From Haladaptatus sp. QDMS2 (GTDB lineage: Archaea > Halobacteriota > Halobacteria > Halobacteriales > Halococcaceae), in the NCBI RefSeq assembly GCF_029338295.1, contig NZ_CP119791.1:744001-808000 (forward strand): a DNA stretch of 64,000 nucleotides, read 5' to 3'. Below are positions 34,405 to 41,922 of this stretch, piece by piece. The translations under genes and the position numbers were made by a program. The notes under the pieces are model-generated. The model had not been told where the DNA came from and ran no database searches. It saw only the letters and a list, made by a program, of their open reading frames with translations. Numbering within the stretch: the first letter of the stretch is position 1; the number at the start of each line of letters is the position of its first letter.

Positions 34405-34583
34405 AGTGTGTCGCCCAGGACACTAACGGCCGGCGTCATCCCGAGGCGGCGTGCCGCGTCAGCCGGGAAACCCTCGTGCCAGGCGCCGTCGATTGACGGA
34501 GTCTCCGAATGTCGCGTGCCTGGGTTCGCCGCGCAGTCATTGCACCCTGAACAGGTACGCTCGGGCGGGGACTAATGGCACGC
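34405..34583 (-). ncRNA. Probable H/ACA guide RNA with two hairpins (sR-h45-like)
   Basis: On the minus strand a TATA-like box (34608-34613) precedes a folded region. Hairpin 1 has a perfect 7-bp basal stem (34577-34583 with 34514-34520). An ACA (34510-34512) follows one base after it, and the upper stem begins 15 nt before that ACA, the canonical H/ACA spacing. Hairpin 2 also ends in GCG-ACA (34409-34414) and holds CCGGC/GCCGG arms (34430-34466) with CTGA/ATGA, like a kink-turn site for L7Ae. The right pocket of hairpin 1 (AACCCA) would pair with UGGGUU just 5' of E. coli 23S U2604/U2605. Haloarchaeal sR-h45 is known to guide that site; its sequence was not compared. Confidence 0.6.
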
Positions 34584-34607
34584 AGAAATCCGTAGGCGGC
34601 CCGGCCG

Positions 34608-34613
34608 TTTAAG
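34608..34613 (-). promoter_or_regulatory. TATA-like box for the H/ACA RNA
   Basis: Read on the minus strand, CTTAAAC lies about 27 nt before the 5' end of the predicted RNA, 5 bp after the end of the geranylgeranyl reductase gene. Confidence 0.5.
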
Positions 34614-34618
34614 CCTTC

Positions 34619-35986
34619 TCAGGCGGTGTACTCGTCTTCGCGAATCTGGACGTACGAGTGGTTCCGGTAGCCGAGTTTTATTTTGCGATACTTCGCGAGG
34701 AGCTTCGCCCCGGAGATACCCGAGGAGATGGCCTGTGTGGTGCTGTAGCCGCCGCGGTCGAGCAGGCGGTCCACGGTCCGGAACGTGTGGTCCCAGTCGC
34801 GGGGCGTAAAGTTCGTGACGTAGTCTGCCATCGCAATGCTCCGCAGAACCTCGTCGCCGAGGGCGCGTTTCCAGGCGGTGTTGTACGACCGCAGCGTTCC
34901 GCTCGCGGCCATCGCGCCGGCGAGTTTCCCGGTTCGAACCGCGACGTGGTCGCCGCCCTCGTGGAAGTGGGAGGTGCCGCCCATCGCACCGCCGGTCACG
35001 GCGATGTTCGCGGCCACGGGCGAGTCGATTGGTCGCGTCGAGGAAATCGGATAGGCTTCGGTTCCGCCGCTCTTGCCGCGGTCCTCCACGAGCGGGAAGT
35101 CGTCCTCGATGTCGTACTCGTCGCCGTAGAGCATTTCGAGCAGGCGTCGGAGGTACACCCGGCCCGGCGGAAGCTGCCGGTCGTCGTGGCGCAGCAGTTT
35201 GTATTCGTGTGGGTATTCGATGTTCCCCATTTCCATCCCGATGGGCATCGTGAGGCCGACGCGCTGGACGTTCCCGTCGTTGGGGAAGACCCACGGGTAG
35301 GCGGTGTGGCCGGGGATGACGCCCCACCAGAACTTGATGAGGTTGTCCTCGACCAGTTCTGTGGGGAACTCGCGGTGTTCCTGATACGCGATGTGATTCG
35401 CCTTCTTCGGGCCGAGGTAGTCGGCCACCGACCGTCCCGCGGGCATGAACTGGTCGACTGTTTCGAGGGTGACCTGTCGCTGGGGGCCGTCTGCGAGAAT
35501 GAGGTATTCCGCTTCGATTTCAGCCCCGTCGCGCAGCGTCAGCGTGTGTTTCGGGCCGCTCGCGAGCGTGGTCGTCACGTCCTTGACCGCCGCTTTCACG
35601 CGGTACTCGGCCCCGGCTGCCTCCGCTTCGTCGCGAAGCCAGTCGTCGAACCGGGCCCGGTGGAAACAGAAGCCAAAGCCGTCGTACTTCGCCGGAATCC
35701 CGGTCTCCTGGAGCGTAAACTGCTCCGTGGGACCGATGAACTGCGCGCCGTCGAGTTCCGAGAGGATGGCCTCCTCGGGGAACTCGTGTGGCTCCATGTC
35801 CATCAAGTCGATCCAGTAGTCTAGCATCCCGGCGGCGTCGGTCGAGTCGGGACCGAGTCGCTCGCGGTCTGCTCGCGGCACCCCCTTTTCGAGAACGACG
35901 GCATCGGCACCCCGTTGGGCCGCCGCCTTCGCCGCCGAGGAGCCAGCAGGCCCCCCGCCGACTATCGCAACGTCAACGCGCTCCAT
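34619..35986 (-). CDS. Geranylgeranyl reductase-family flavoprotein
   Basis: 455 residues from the ATG at 35986. The protein opens with the FAD-binding motif VDVAIVGGGPAGSSAAKAAA, has the mid FAD segment GAMGGTSHFHEGGDHVAVRTGKLAG and a long C-terminal part with FTPRDWDHTFRTVDRLLDRG. It belongs to the family that saturates the geranylgeranyl chains of archaeal ether lipids or the side chains of menaquinone. The window also carries mvk, ipk and idsA, which make the substrate. The frame is open further upstream, but the FAD motif fixes this start. Confidence 0.88.
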   Translation of the reverse strand: MERVDVAIVGGGPAGSSAAKAAAQRGADAVVLEKGVPRADRERLGPDSTDAAGMLDYWIDLMDMEPHEFPEEAILSELDGAQFIGPTEQFTLQETGIPAKYDGFGFCFHRARFDDWLRDEAEAAGAEYRVKAAVKDVTTTLASGPKHTLTLRDGAEIEAEYLILADGPQRQVTLETVDQFMPAGRSVADYLGPKKANHIAYQEHREFPTELVEDNLIKFWWGVIPGHTAYPWVFPNDGNVQRVGLTMPIGMEMGNIEYPHEYKLLRHDDRQLPPGRVYLRRLLEMLYGDEYDIEDDFPLVEDRGKSGGTEAYPISSTRPIDSPVAANIAVTGGAMGGTSHFHEGGDHVAVRTGKLAGAMAASGTLRSYNTAWKRALGDEVLRSIAMADYVTNFTPRDWDHTFRTVDRLLDRGGYSTTQAISSGISGAKLLAKYRKIKLGYRNHSYVQIREDEYTA

Positions 35987-36170
35987 ACCACTACCCGTGC
36001 GTGGCGGGGTTAAATTCCTGACCCTTTGGGCCATCCCCTGATACGAATCTGCCGTCGCAGTATGGCATCCGGTAATGGTCGGCCTAATCTCTAGCCGTTC
36101 CAATCCTTTCAGCGATTACCGCCCGGATAACAATGTATCACATGGTGCTTGCTAGCATCGGAGTCAGACA

Positions 36171-36320
36171 ATGCCAGCATGCAACAACTGCGGTGCGTTC
36201 GTGACGCCCGACTTCGCCCGCGTGTTCGGGGACAACCACAACCAAGTCAGTGCGTGCCTCGACTGTGAGACGCGTAACGTGCTTCAGGCAGGCGGCGCGA
36301 ACGCCCGTCGAGCGAACTGA
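36171..36320 (+). CDS. Zinc-finger microprotein (DUF7563-like)
   Basis: 49 residues, starting at ATG 36171 with MPACNNCGAFVTPDFARVFG; the stop is at 36318-36320. Two CxxC pairs (CNNC and CLDC) can bind one zinc. The phrase GAFVTPDFARVFG matches what I recall of haloarchaeal DUF7563. It lies between geranylgeranyl reductase and an enoyl-CoA hydratase-family gene, with a 41-bp gap to the latter. It is easily missed by gene finders because of its size. Confidence 0.75.
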   Translation: MPACNNCGAFVTPDFARVFGDNHNQVSACLDCETRNVLQAGGANARRAN

Positions 36321-36361
36321 ACGACGCTACAGTTTTCCCGGTGCCAAACACTCTGTGTGCC

Positions 36362-37150
36362 ATGTCCGAATACGAGTACGTCTCGACCGACCAGACGGAC
36401 GCCGTCCACACCATCCGCATCGACCGCCCAGCGGCGCACAACTCCTTCGACCGCCAACTCGCCGCAGAACTGCGCGAAGCCACCTACGACGCCGTCTCCC
36501 GCGACGACGTTCGCTGTCTCGTCCTCCGCGGCACGGGAGCGACGTTCTGTACTGGCGCGGACCTGGGCACGCTTGACGGCGATGAAACCGATGAGTCTCG
36601 TCTTCGCCACCTCGCCACCGACCTACACGCCATCGTGAGCGCCCTCGTCCACGCACCGATGCCCGTCGTGACGGGCGTAAACGGCGTGGCCGCCGGTGGG
36701 GGCCTCGGCCTCGCGCTGTGCGGCGACATCGTCCTCGCTGCCGAGTCTGCTCGGTTCGAGTTCGCCTACCCGCGCATTGGCCTCTCCGGGGACGGGGGTT
36801 CGACCTACTTCCTGCCGCGCCTCGTCGGCCTTCGGCAGGCCCAGCGACTCACCCTCCGTGACGAACCGGTCGGCAGCGAGGAAGCCGTAGACCTCGGACT
36901 CGTCACCGAACGGGTCGCAGACGAGGCGTTCGACGCGCACCTCGCGGACCTCGCCGCGAGCGTAGCGAGCGGGCCGACGGCCGCCTACGCTGAGACACGG
37001 CGATTGCTCCACGAGAGCTTCGACAACACCCTCTCGGAGCAACTCACGTCGGAACTCGACCGCATCGCGGGACTGGCGAACACCGACGATTTCACCCGCG
37101 GACACGACGCCTTCTTCGAGAAATCCCCCGCAGAGTTCGAGGGTCGATAG
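36362..37150 (+). CDS. Enoyl-CoA hydratase/isomerase family protein
   Basis: 262 residues from the ATG at 36362. The crotonase fold is clear: GAFCTGADLG-like oxyanion segment (TFCTGADLGTLDG), VNGVAAGGGLGLALCGDI and IGLSGDGGSTYFLPRLVG. The Glu residues that activate water in true hydratases seem replaced (FAYPRIG where hydratases have a PEI motif), while the Asp in GDGG is of the kind seen in enoyl-CoA isomerases such as PaaG. So an isomerase or another crotonase activity is more likely than hydration. No operon partners are visible. Confidence 0.88.
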   Translation: MSEYEYVSTDQTDAVHTIRIDRPAAHNSFDRQLAAELREATYDAVSRDDVRCLVLRGTGATFCTGADLGTLDGDETDESRLRHLATDLHAIVSALVHAPMPVVTGVNGVAAGGGLGLALCGDIVLAAESARFEFAYPRIGLSGDGGSTYFLPRLVGLRQAQRLTLRDEPVGSEEAVDLGLVTERVADEAFDAHLADLAASVASGPTAAYAETRRLLHESFDNTLSEQLTSELDRIAGLANTDDFTRGHDAFFEKSPAEFEGR

Positions 37151-37156
37151 GCGGGA

Positions 37157-37162
37157 TATATA
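37157..37162 (+). promoter_or_regulatory. TATA box upstream of the D-2-hydroxyacid dehydrogenase gene
   Basis: TATATA lies 24-29 nt before an ATG at 37186 that is out of frame with the gene. The in-frame start is a GTG at 37197. Confidence 0.6.
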
Positions 37163-37196
37163 GGCGTCGGCGAAAACCTCGTCGTATGCAAGTGAG

Positions 37197-38165
37197 GTGG
37201 TCACACTGACCAACGACCCGGACGTGCTGATACTGCGCCGGTGCGTCCACGGCATGCCCGTCGAGGAGTACGCCGCGGCTCTCCGGGCGCGACTCCCCGA
37301 CCACGATATCGCGGTTGCGAGAACTCCATCGGAAGAACGCGAGCTCATCGAACACGCGCCGGTCGTCACGGGCGGCGTCATCGACGAGGAGTTGCTCGAC
37401 GCCGCGGAGAACCTCGAACTGTTCGCCTGCGTCTACGCCGGGTACAACCACCTGCCACTCGAAAAACTCGCTGCCCGCGACATCGCCGTCACCACCGCCT
37501 CCGGCGTCCACGGCCCGAACATCGGCGAGCACGTCGTCGGGTCGATGCTCGCGCTCGCCCGATCGTTCCCCGAAGGCTGGCGACGCCAGCAGACGCGCGA
37601 GTGGCGCCACTACGAGACCCGTGAACTGAAGGGTTCGACGGTGACCATCGTCGGCCTCGGAGCGATTGGCACGGCCGTCACGGAGCGGTTGCAGGGTTTC
37701 GACGTCACGACGCTCGGCGTGCGCTACTCGCCCGAGAAGGGTGGCCCAACCGACGAGGTGGTCGGATTCGACGACCTCCACGAGGCACTCGCCCGGACCG
37801 ACTACCTCGTGCTCGCCTGCCCACTCACGGAGGAGACGCGGGGACTAATCGGCCGCGAGGCGTTCGCCACGCTCCCCCCGGAAGCCGTTCTCGTGAACGT
37901 CGCCCGTGGCCCCGTCGTGGACACGGACGCGATGGTCCGGGCGATTCGCCTCGGAAAACTCCGCGGGGCGGCCCTCGACGTGACCGACCCCGAACCGCTC
38001 CCGGCAGACCACCCGCTCTGGGGGTTCTCGAACGTCATCATCTCGCCGCACAACGCGGGCCACACGCCAGCGTACTACGAACGGCTTGGAGACATCGTGG
38101 CGCGGAATCTCCAGACGGTCGCAGAAACTGGTCGGTACGAAACACTCGAAAATCAGGTTCGCTAA
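37197..38165 (+). CDS. D-2-hydroxyacid dehydrogenase
   Basis: 322 residues. NAD-binding motif GLGAIGTAV, catalytic Arg in VNVARGPVVDTDAMV, Glu in DVTDPEPLPADHPLW and His in ISPHNAGHTPAYYE are all present, so the enzyme should reduce a 2-keto acid or oxidise a D-hydroxyacid. Relatives are phosphoglycerate, glyoxylate or hydroxypyruvate dehydrogenases; this one lacks an ACT domain. The only in-frame early start is GTG 37197. The TATA box points to an ATG at 37186 in another frame, so the 5' end may have changed. Confidence 0.88.
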   Translation: MVTLTNDPDVLILRRCVHGMPVEEYAAALRARLPDHDIAVARTPSEERELIEHAPVVTGGVIDEELLDAAENLELFACVYAGYNHLPLEKLAARDIAVTTASGVHGPNIGEHVVGSMLALARSFPEGWRRQQTREWRHYETRELKGSTVTIVGLGAIGTAVTERLQGFDVTTLGVRYSPEKGGPTDEVVGFDDLHEALARTDYLVLACPLTEETRGLIGREAFATLPPEAVLVNVARGPVVDTDAMVRAIRLGKLRGAALDVTDPEPLPADHPLWGFSNVIISPHNAGHTPAYYERLGDIVARNLQTVAETGRYETLENQVR

Positions 38166-38349
38166 CGCAAAACGACCGCCCCTCAGGCCGTTTCCCTACC
38201 CACCCCGTGACGGAACCGCCAGACCGTACTCGTTTCCATTCGGCGCGGAAACCACAGCACACGTGTGCGCAATCCGGAGCAACCCCCATTGCAAACGGAT
38301 GCAAGTTGTACTAACACCGAGTAGATGATATACTCATTTACTGTTCACT

Positions 38350-38364
38350 GTTCACGCCGTGAAC
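38350..38364. promoter_or_regulatory. Inverted repeat GTTCAC-GCC-GTGAAC
   Basis: A perfect palindrome with 6-bp arms and a 3-nt spacer lies in the 237-bp space between two convergent genes. The preceding GATATACTCATTTACTGTTCACT stretch (shown as landmark only in part, 38328-38349) is AT-rich. The arms match the repeat at 32662-32674. No gene is seen downstream, so the role is open. Confidence 0.4.
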
Positions 38365-38402
38365 ACGACACAATACCTGAACACGGGAGCCACTTCTTTG
38401 TT

Positions 38403-39437
38403 TCAGAGATAGTCTCTGTCGAGAAGAAGTTCGCCGTTCAGCACGCTCGCGCCCGCCGCGCCGCGAATCGTGTTGTGCGCGAGACAGTTGTATTGCAGCC
38501 CGAACGTTGACGCGGAGAGGCCACCGACAGAGATGCTCATGCCGTCGCCGAGGTCGCGGTCGAGGCGTGGCTGTGGGCGGTCGAACTCCTCGAACACCTG
38601 GATGAACGGGTCCGGGGACAGCGGGAGGTCGAGGCCCGGATAGTCGCGCATGGCTTCGGCGGCGGCCTCGGGCGTGAGTTCCTCGCTGGCTTCGACCCAG
38701 ACGTTCTCTAAGTGGCCGTCGAGCGTCGGAATCCGGTTACACGAGGCGGAGACTTCCACGTCGTGGAGGTTCACTTCGGCCCCGTCGAACTCGCCGAGAA
38801 GTCGGCGCGATTCAGTTTCTAACTTCTCCTCTTCGCCGCCGATGTGCGGGATGGCGTTGTCGATGATTTCCATCGACGTGACGCCGTCGTAGCCCGCCCC
38901 AGAGACCGCCTGCAGGGTTGCGACGTGGACGCGCTCTAAGCCGAAGTCGGTGAGCGCGGCGAGCGTCGGCGTGAAGGTGATGGTCGAACAGTTGGGGTTC
39001 TTCACGATGGCGCCGTCCCAGCCGCGTTCGTCCTGCTGGACTTCGAGCAGGCCAAGATGGTCTGCGTTCACTTCGGGAATGATGAGCGGCACGTCCGCGG
39101 CCATCCGCCAGTTCGAGGAGTTAGAGGAGACGACGTAGCCCGCTTCGGCGAAGCCTTCTTCGACGGCGGCCCCGACCGACGAGGGCAGCGAGGAGAACAG
39201 CAGGTCCACGTCGTTGGGTACCTCGTCGGGATTGGTGTCGGTGACGGTGAGGTCCGCGACGGAGTCTGGGATGGGCGTGTTGACCCGCCACTTTGCGGCG
39301 TCGCGGTACGACTTGCCCGCGCTATCCGCGCTCGCGGTGAGCGCGGCGATTTCGAACTGGTCGTGCGGTTCCAAAAGCTGAATGAGCCGTTGCCCTACGG
39401 CACCGGTGGCTCCAAGAATGCCTACCTTGACAGTCAT
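38403..39437 (-). CDS. asd: Aspartate-semialdehyde dehydrogenase
   Basis: 344 residues from the ATG at 39437. NADP motif GILGATGAVGQRL, catalytic Cys in KNPNCSTITFTPTL, and the segments QAVSGAGYDG and SCNRIPTLDGH are those of the archaeal/fungal-type Asd. It reduces aspartyl phosphate to the semialdehyde, feeding lysine, threonine and methionine synthesis. It follows rps17e on the minus strand with a 118-bp gap and a probable own promoter. Confidence 0.95.
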   Translation of the reverse strand: MTVKVGILGATGAVGQRLIQLLEPHDQFEIAALTASADSAGKSYRDAAKWRVNTPIPDSVADLTVTDTNPDEVPNDVDLLFSSLPSSVGAAVEEGFAEAGYVVSSNSSNWRMAADVPLIIPEVNADHLGLLEVQQDERGWDGAIVKNPNCSTITFTPTLAALTDFGLERVHVATLQAVSGAGYDGVTSMEIIDNAIPHIGGEEEKLETESRRLLGEFDGAEVNLHDVEVSASCNRIPTLDGHLENVWVEASEELTPEAAAEAMRDYPGLDLPLSPDPFIQVFEEFDRPQPRLDRDLGDGMSISVGGLSASTFGLQYNCLAHNTIRGAAGASVLNGELLLDRDYL

Positions 39438-39555
39438 CACCTGACGTAGAGAGAGGCCTGTTCAAAACAATTGTGGAACCTGCACTTGTTACTGCCCGCA
39501 GCCGGGGGACGAGGCCGTCGCTCGGGGGCGGGAAACGCGCAGAGAGGAGAACTGA

Positions 39556-39744
39556 TTACGCTGCCGACGTCTTGATCTTGCGGGTGACGTAGCCCGCGAT
39601 GCGGTTGCGAACGCTCTTCGACTCGATGTTGGTGAGCTCTTCGACGGTGTCCTTGTTGTGCTCGAAGTCCGTGTTGAAGGCTTCTGGGTACTTCTCCATC
39701 AGTCGGTGGCCGGTCTTCTTGACGTAGGCGGGTTTGATTGCCAT
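39556..39744 (-). CDS. rps17e: 30S ribosomal protein S17e
   Basis: 62 residues. MAIKPAYVKKTGHRLMEKYP and ESKSVRNRIAGYVTRKIK are diagnostic of S17e, a protein of the archaeal and eukaryotic small subunit. The archaeal form is shorter than the eukaryotic one. A CGTTTTTAG box about 30 nt upstream suggests its own promoter within the minus-strand block. Confidence 0.97.
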   Translation of the reverse strand: MAIKPAYVKKTGHRLMEKYPEAFNTDFEHNKDTVEELTNIESKSVRNRIAGYVTRKIKTSAA

Positions 39745-39785
39745 TACCGTCTGGTTCCCCGTTCAGCGACTAAAAACGTTCGTTC

Positions 39786-40361
39786 TCACTCCCACGAGAC
39801 GAGCGACCGCAGACGCTTCAGCGCCTCGCGTTCACGCGGTCCGCCACAGGTTTCGACCACGTCTGCGAGATACGACAGCCGTGCGGCCAGCGTCTCGGTG
39901 TCGTACTCGAGCACGTCGAGGCGTGAGGCGGCCACCGTTGCCTCGATGACGGCGTTGAATCCCCGATTGATGGTCGGGACGGCGGCCGCGACCTCGGCAG
40001 ACTCGACGGGCGTGAGTTCCCACGTCTCGACTGTTATCCCACCGCGCGCTTCTTCGCTCACCCGTTTCGTCTCCACGCGTGCCCATGCGGAGGCGCTATC
40101 GAGAATCGGGTCGGCCACCTCGTACACCGACAGTGCCCCCGCGACGAAATCGACGGGGTCGGTCGGAAATTGCACGTATCCCTCGCCGCGTGCGTGGAAG
40201 TTACGCCAGGTGCGCGTCCGACCGAAGGTTCGCGCGGTCACCGGGCCGCCCGCGTGGAGGCCGAGGGCCGCGACGTTCCACTTCCCGTTCGGGCCGCGCG
40301 TCGTGACGAGCGATTCGGTGACGCCGCGCAGTTCGACGGGCCATCCTGGCTCCATCGTCAC
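39786..40361 (-). CDS. DUF447 family protein
   Basis: 191 residues from a GTG that overlaps the previous stop by 4 nt (GTGA); the ATG at 40355 is an alternative. The start WPVELRGVTESLVTTRGPNGKWNVAALGLHAG and the middle FVQFPTDPV-like segment (YVQFPTDPVDFVAGALS) resemble the flavin-reductase-like split barrel of DUF447. In methanogens and methylotrophs the family is linked, as I recall, with methanopterin-type C1 pathways. Here it closes the cofD operon. The function is unassigned. Confidence 0.82.
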   Translation of the reverse strand: MTMEPGWPVELRGVTESLVTTRGPNGKWNVAALGLHAGGPVTARTFGRTRTWRNFHARGEGYVQFPTDPVDFVAGALSVYEVADPILDSASAWARVETKRVSEEARGGITVETWELTPVESAEVAAAVPTINRGFNAVIEATVAASRLDVLEYDTETLAARLSYLADVVETCGGPREREALKRLRSLVSWE

Positions 40362-41188
40362 ACCTTTACGCCCCGTTCAAGGGCGATGAACAGCGCGGCC
40401 GCGACGATGTCTGCGGTGGTTCCCGGGTTGATTCCTTCTTTCACGAACTGGTCTGCCAGTTTCTCGGGGTCCGCCTTTCGCCGGAGATAGGCTTGCGCGC
40501 GCTCACTTGCCTCCTCGGCCACCTCGCGCCCGTGGTGCTTCTCGACGAACGTGTCCGGTTCGTCGGCGAGCAGTTCGAGGAACACCTGGGCCGCTCGGTC
40601 GGTGACCGGACCGTCGAGGCGACGGAGGCGTTCCGCACCGGCGAACGAACGCTCGAACCCGGTCGTCCACTCCTTCGCGACGCCGTCGGTCGGGGCGCTC
40701 ATCTTCATGATATCGTACAGCGTGAGCTCGCGCGCTTCGAGCGTCGGAATGGCCCTCCGTCCGCGCCGTACGTCAAGGTCGTCTGCGTCTGCTGGCGGGT
40801 CGCTCACGAACACGTCCACGTGCTCGAAGGCGCGGTAGAAGTTTGCTGCATCCTCTACGGTCGTGTCCCTGACGAGGCGCTTTGCGGCCGCTGGAGAGAA
40901 CTCGCCGGTCGCGGTTCGGACGAGCGGAACGAGCAAGTGGAGCGCCCCGAACTGGGTGTTCCCGCCGCGCTGTTCAGCCATGCCGGCCACCGCGCGTTCG
41001 AAGGCGTGACCGAGCGGTTCGCCCGCAGCGGCGAGTTGGAGACCGTTCTGCGCCCCCACCGCGCCGGCGAGGAAGTGCTCGAATCGCAGGTCCGCGTGGT
41101 CGCGGTGGCGGTCTACGTTGCCGGGCTTTGGGGTACTCGCCACTTCGAGGAGCAAGGCGAGTTCGGCGTTCTGTGCCGGCGTTCTCAT
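40358..41188 (-). CDS. CitG-like protein (triphosphoribosyl-dephospho-CoA synthase family)
   Basis: 276 residues from the ATG at 41188, which overlaps the preceding gene by 4 nt. Motifs TPKPGNVDRHRDH near the N-terminus, GGNTQFGALHLLVPL and the late GINPGTTADIVAAALFIALE match the CitG/MdcB family. Citrate lyase or malonate decarboxylase genes, the usual clients of CitG, are not nearby, so a different nucleotide or phosphoribosyl-transfer role is likely. Archaea and methylotrophs carry such homologs beside DUF447 genes. Confidence 0.85.
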   Translation of the reverse strand: MRTPAQNAELALLLEVASTPKPGNVDRHRDHADLRFEHFLAGAVGAQNGLQLAAAGEPLGHAFERAVAGMAEQRGGNTQFGALHLLVPLVRTATGEFSPAAAKRLVRDTTVEDAANFYRAFEHVDVFVSDPPADADDLDVRRGRRAIPTLEARELTLYDIMKMSAPTDGVAKEWTTGFERSFAGAERLRRLDGPVTDRAAQVFLELLADEPDTFVEKHHGREVAEEASERAQAYLRRKADPEKLADQFVKEGINPGTTADIVAAALFIALERGVKV

Positions 41189-41922
41189 GGCCGCCCTCCG
41201 AACCACTGCTGGGTCGCCCGCCGAACGCGAGCGAGCACCGTCGGATTGTCACTCGGGCGGCCCACGCTCACGGCGTCGGCCCCGAAGGCGAGGTACTCCC
41301 GCACCGTTTCTGTGCCCCGAACGCCGTTGTTGGCGATGACGAACAGGTCCGCGTTCGACACCTTCGCGATGACGGCCTCAGAGTCCATCGCATCGACGTG
41401 CAGGATGTCCGCGCCGGCGGTTTCGACCCCGCTGGCCGTCTCCGCGAGGTCTACACCTTCGACTTCGGCGCGGACTTTCACGCTGACCGTCGCGCCGGTT
41501 TCCGCCGCCACGTCGACGTACTTACAGAGGCGCTCCGTATCTGCAAGCAGCGTCTCTCCGGCCCCGACGGCGCACATTTCGTCCTGTCGACAGTGGGCGT
41601 TCAGTTCGAGGATTGCGTCGTGGCGTTCGCACACGGCCGCCGCCTCGCGCACCGGTTCTGCGGTGACGGTCCGGACGTTCACGCCCGGTTGGAGTGTCGT
41701 CTCTGCGAGCGCGCCGAGTTCGGTATCGATGAACGCGATGGGGTCTGCGGGCAGGAACTCCGTTCTGTCCCGGGCGACCAGTTTTCGGGCCGCGTCCCGT
41801 GTCTGGTCGTCGAGTGAGACGCCGCCGAGAAACGCGGCCCCAGCGTGGGCGGCTCCACGACGTGCCCACTGGGCGTCTGACTCCCCGGAGAGGCTCGCGA
41901 GGGCAACGCGCGGTTCGAACAC
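41185..41922 (-). CDS. Dihydrouridine-synthase-like TIM-barrel protein
   Basis: 245 residues from a GTG directly after the cofD stop. It opens RVALASLSGESDAQWARRGA and has ILELNAHCRQDEMCAVGAGE, VSVKVRAEVEGVDL and IANNGVRGTETVREYLAFGADAVSVGR, which match the flavin-binding barrel of tRNA-dihydrouridine synthases in order. It lacks the C-terminal RNA-binding domain and is short, so a flavoenzyme acting on a small molecule is as likely as tRNA modification. Coupled to the CitG-like gene by ATGA. Confidence 0.78.
   Translation of the reverse strand: MFEPRVALASLSGESDAQWARRGAAHAGAAFLGGVSLDDQTRDAARKLVARDRTEFLPADPIAFIDTELGALAETTLQPGVNVRTVTAEPVREAAAVCERHDAILELNAHCRQDEMCAVGAGETLLADTERLCKYVDVAAETGATVSVKVRAEVEGVDLAETASGVETAGADILHVDAMDSEAVIAKVSNADLFVIANNGVRGTETVREYLAFGADAVSVGRPSDNPTVLARVRRATQQWFGGRP

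Noticed and set aside
34405-34583. SRP (7S) RNA or RNase P RNA at this locus
   Set aside because: No GGAA-type SRP helix-8 motif or RNase P conserved core on either strand; the ACA spacing fits H/ACA better.
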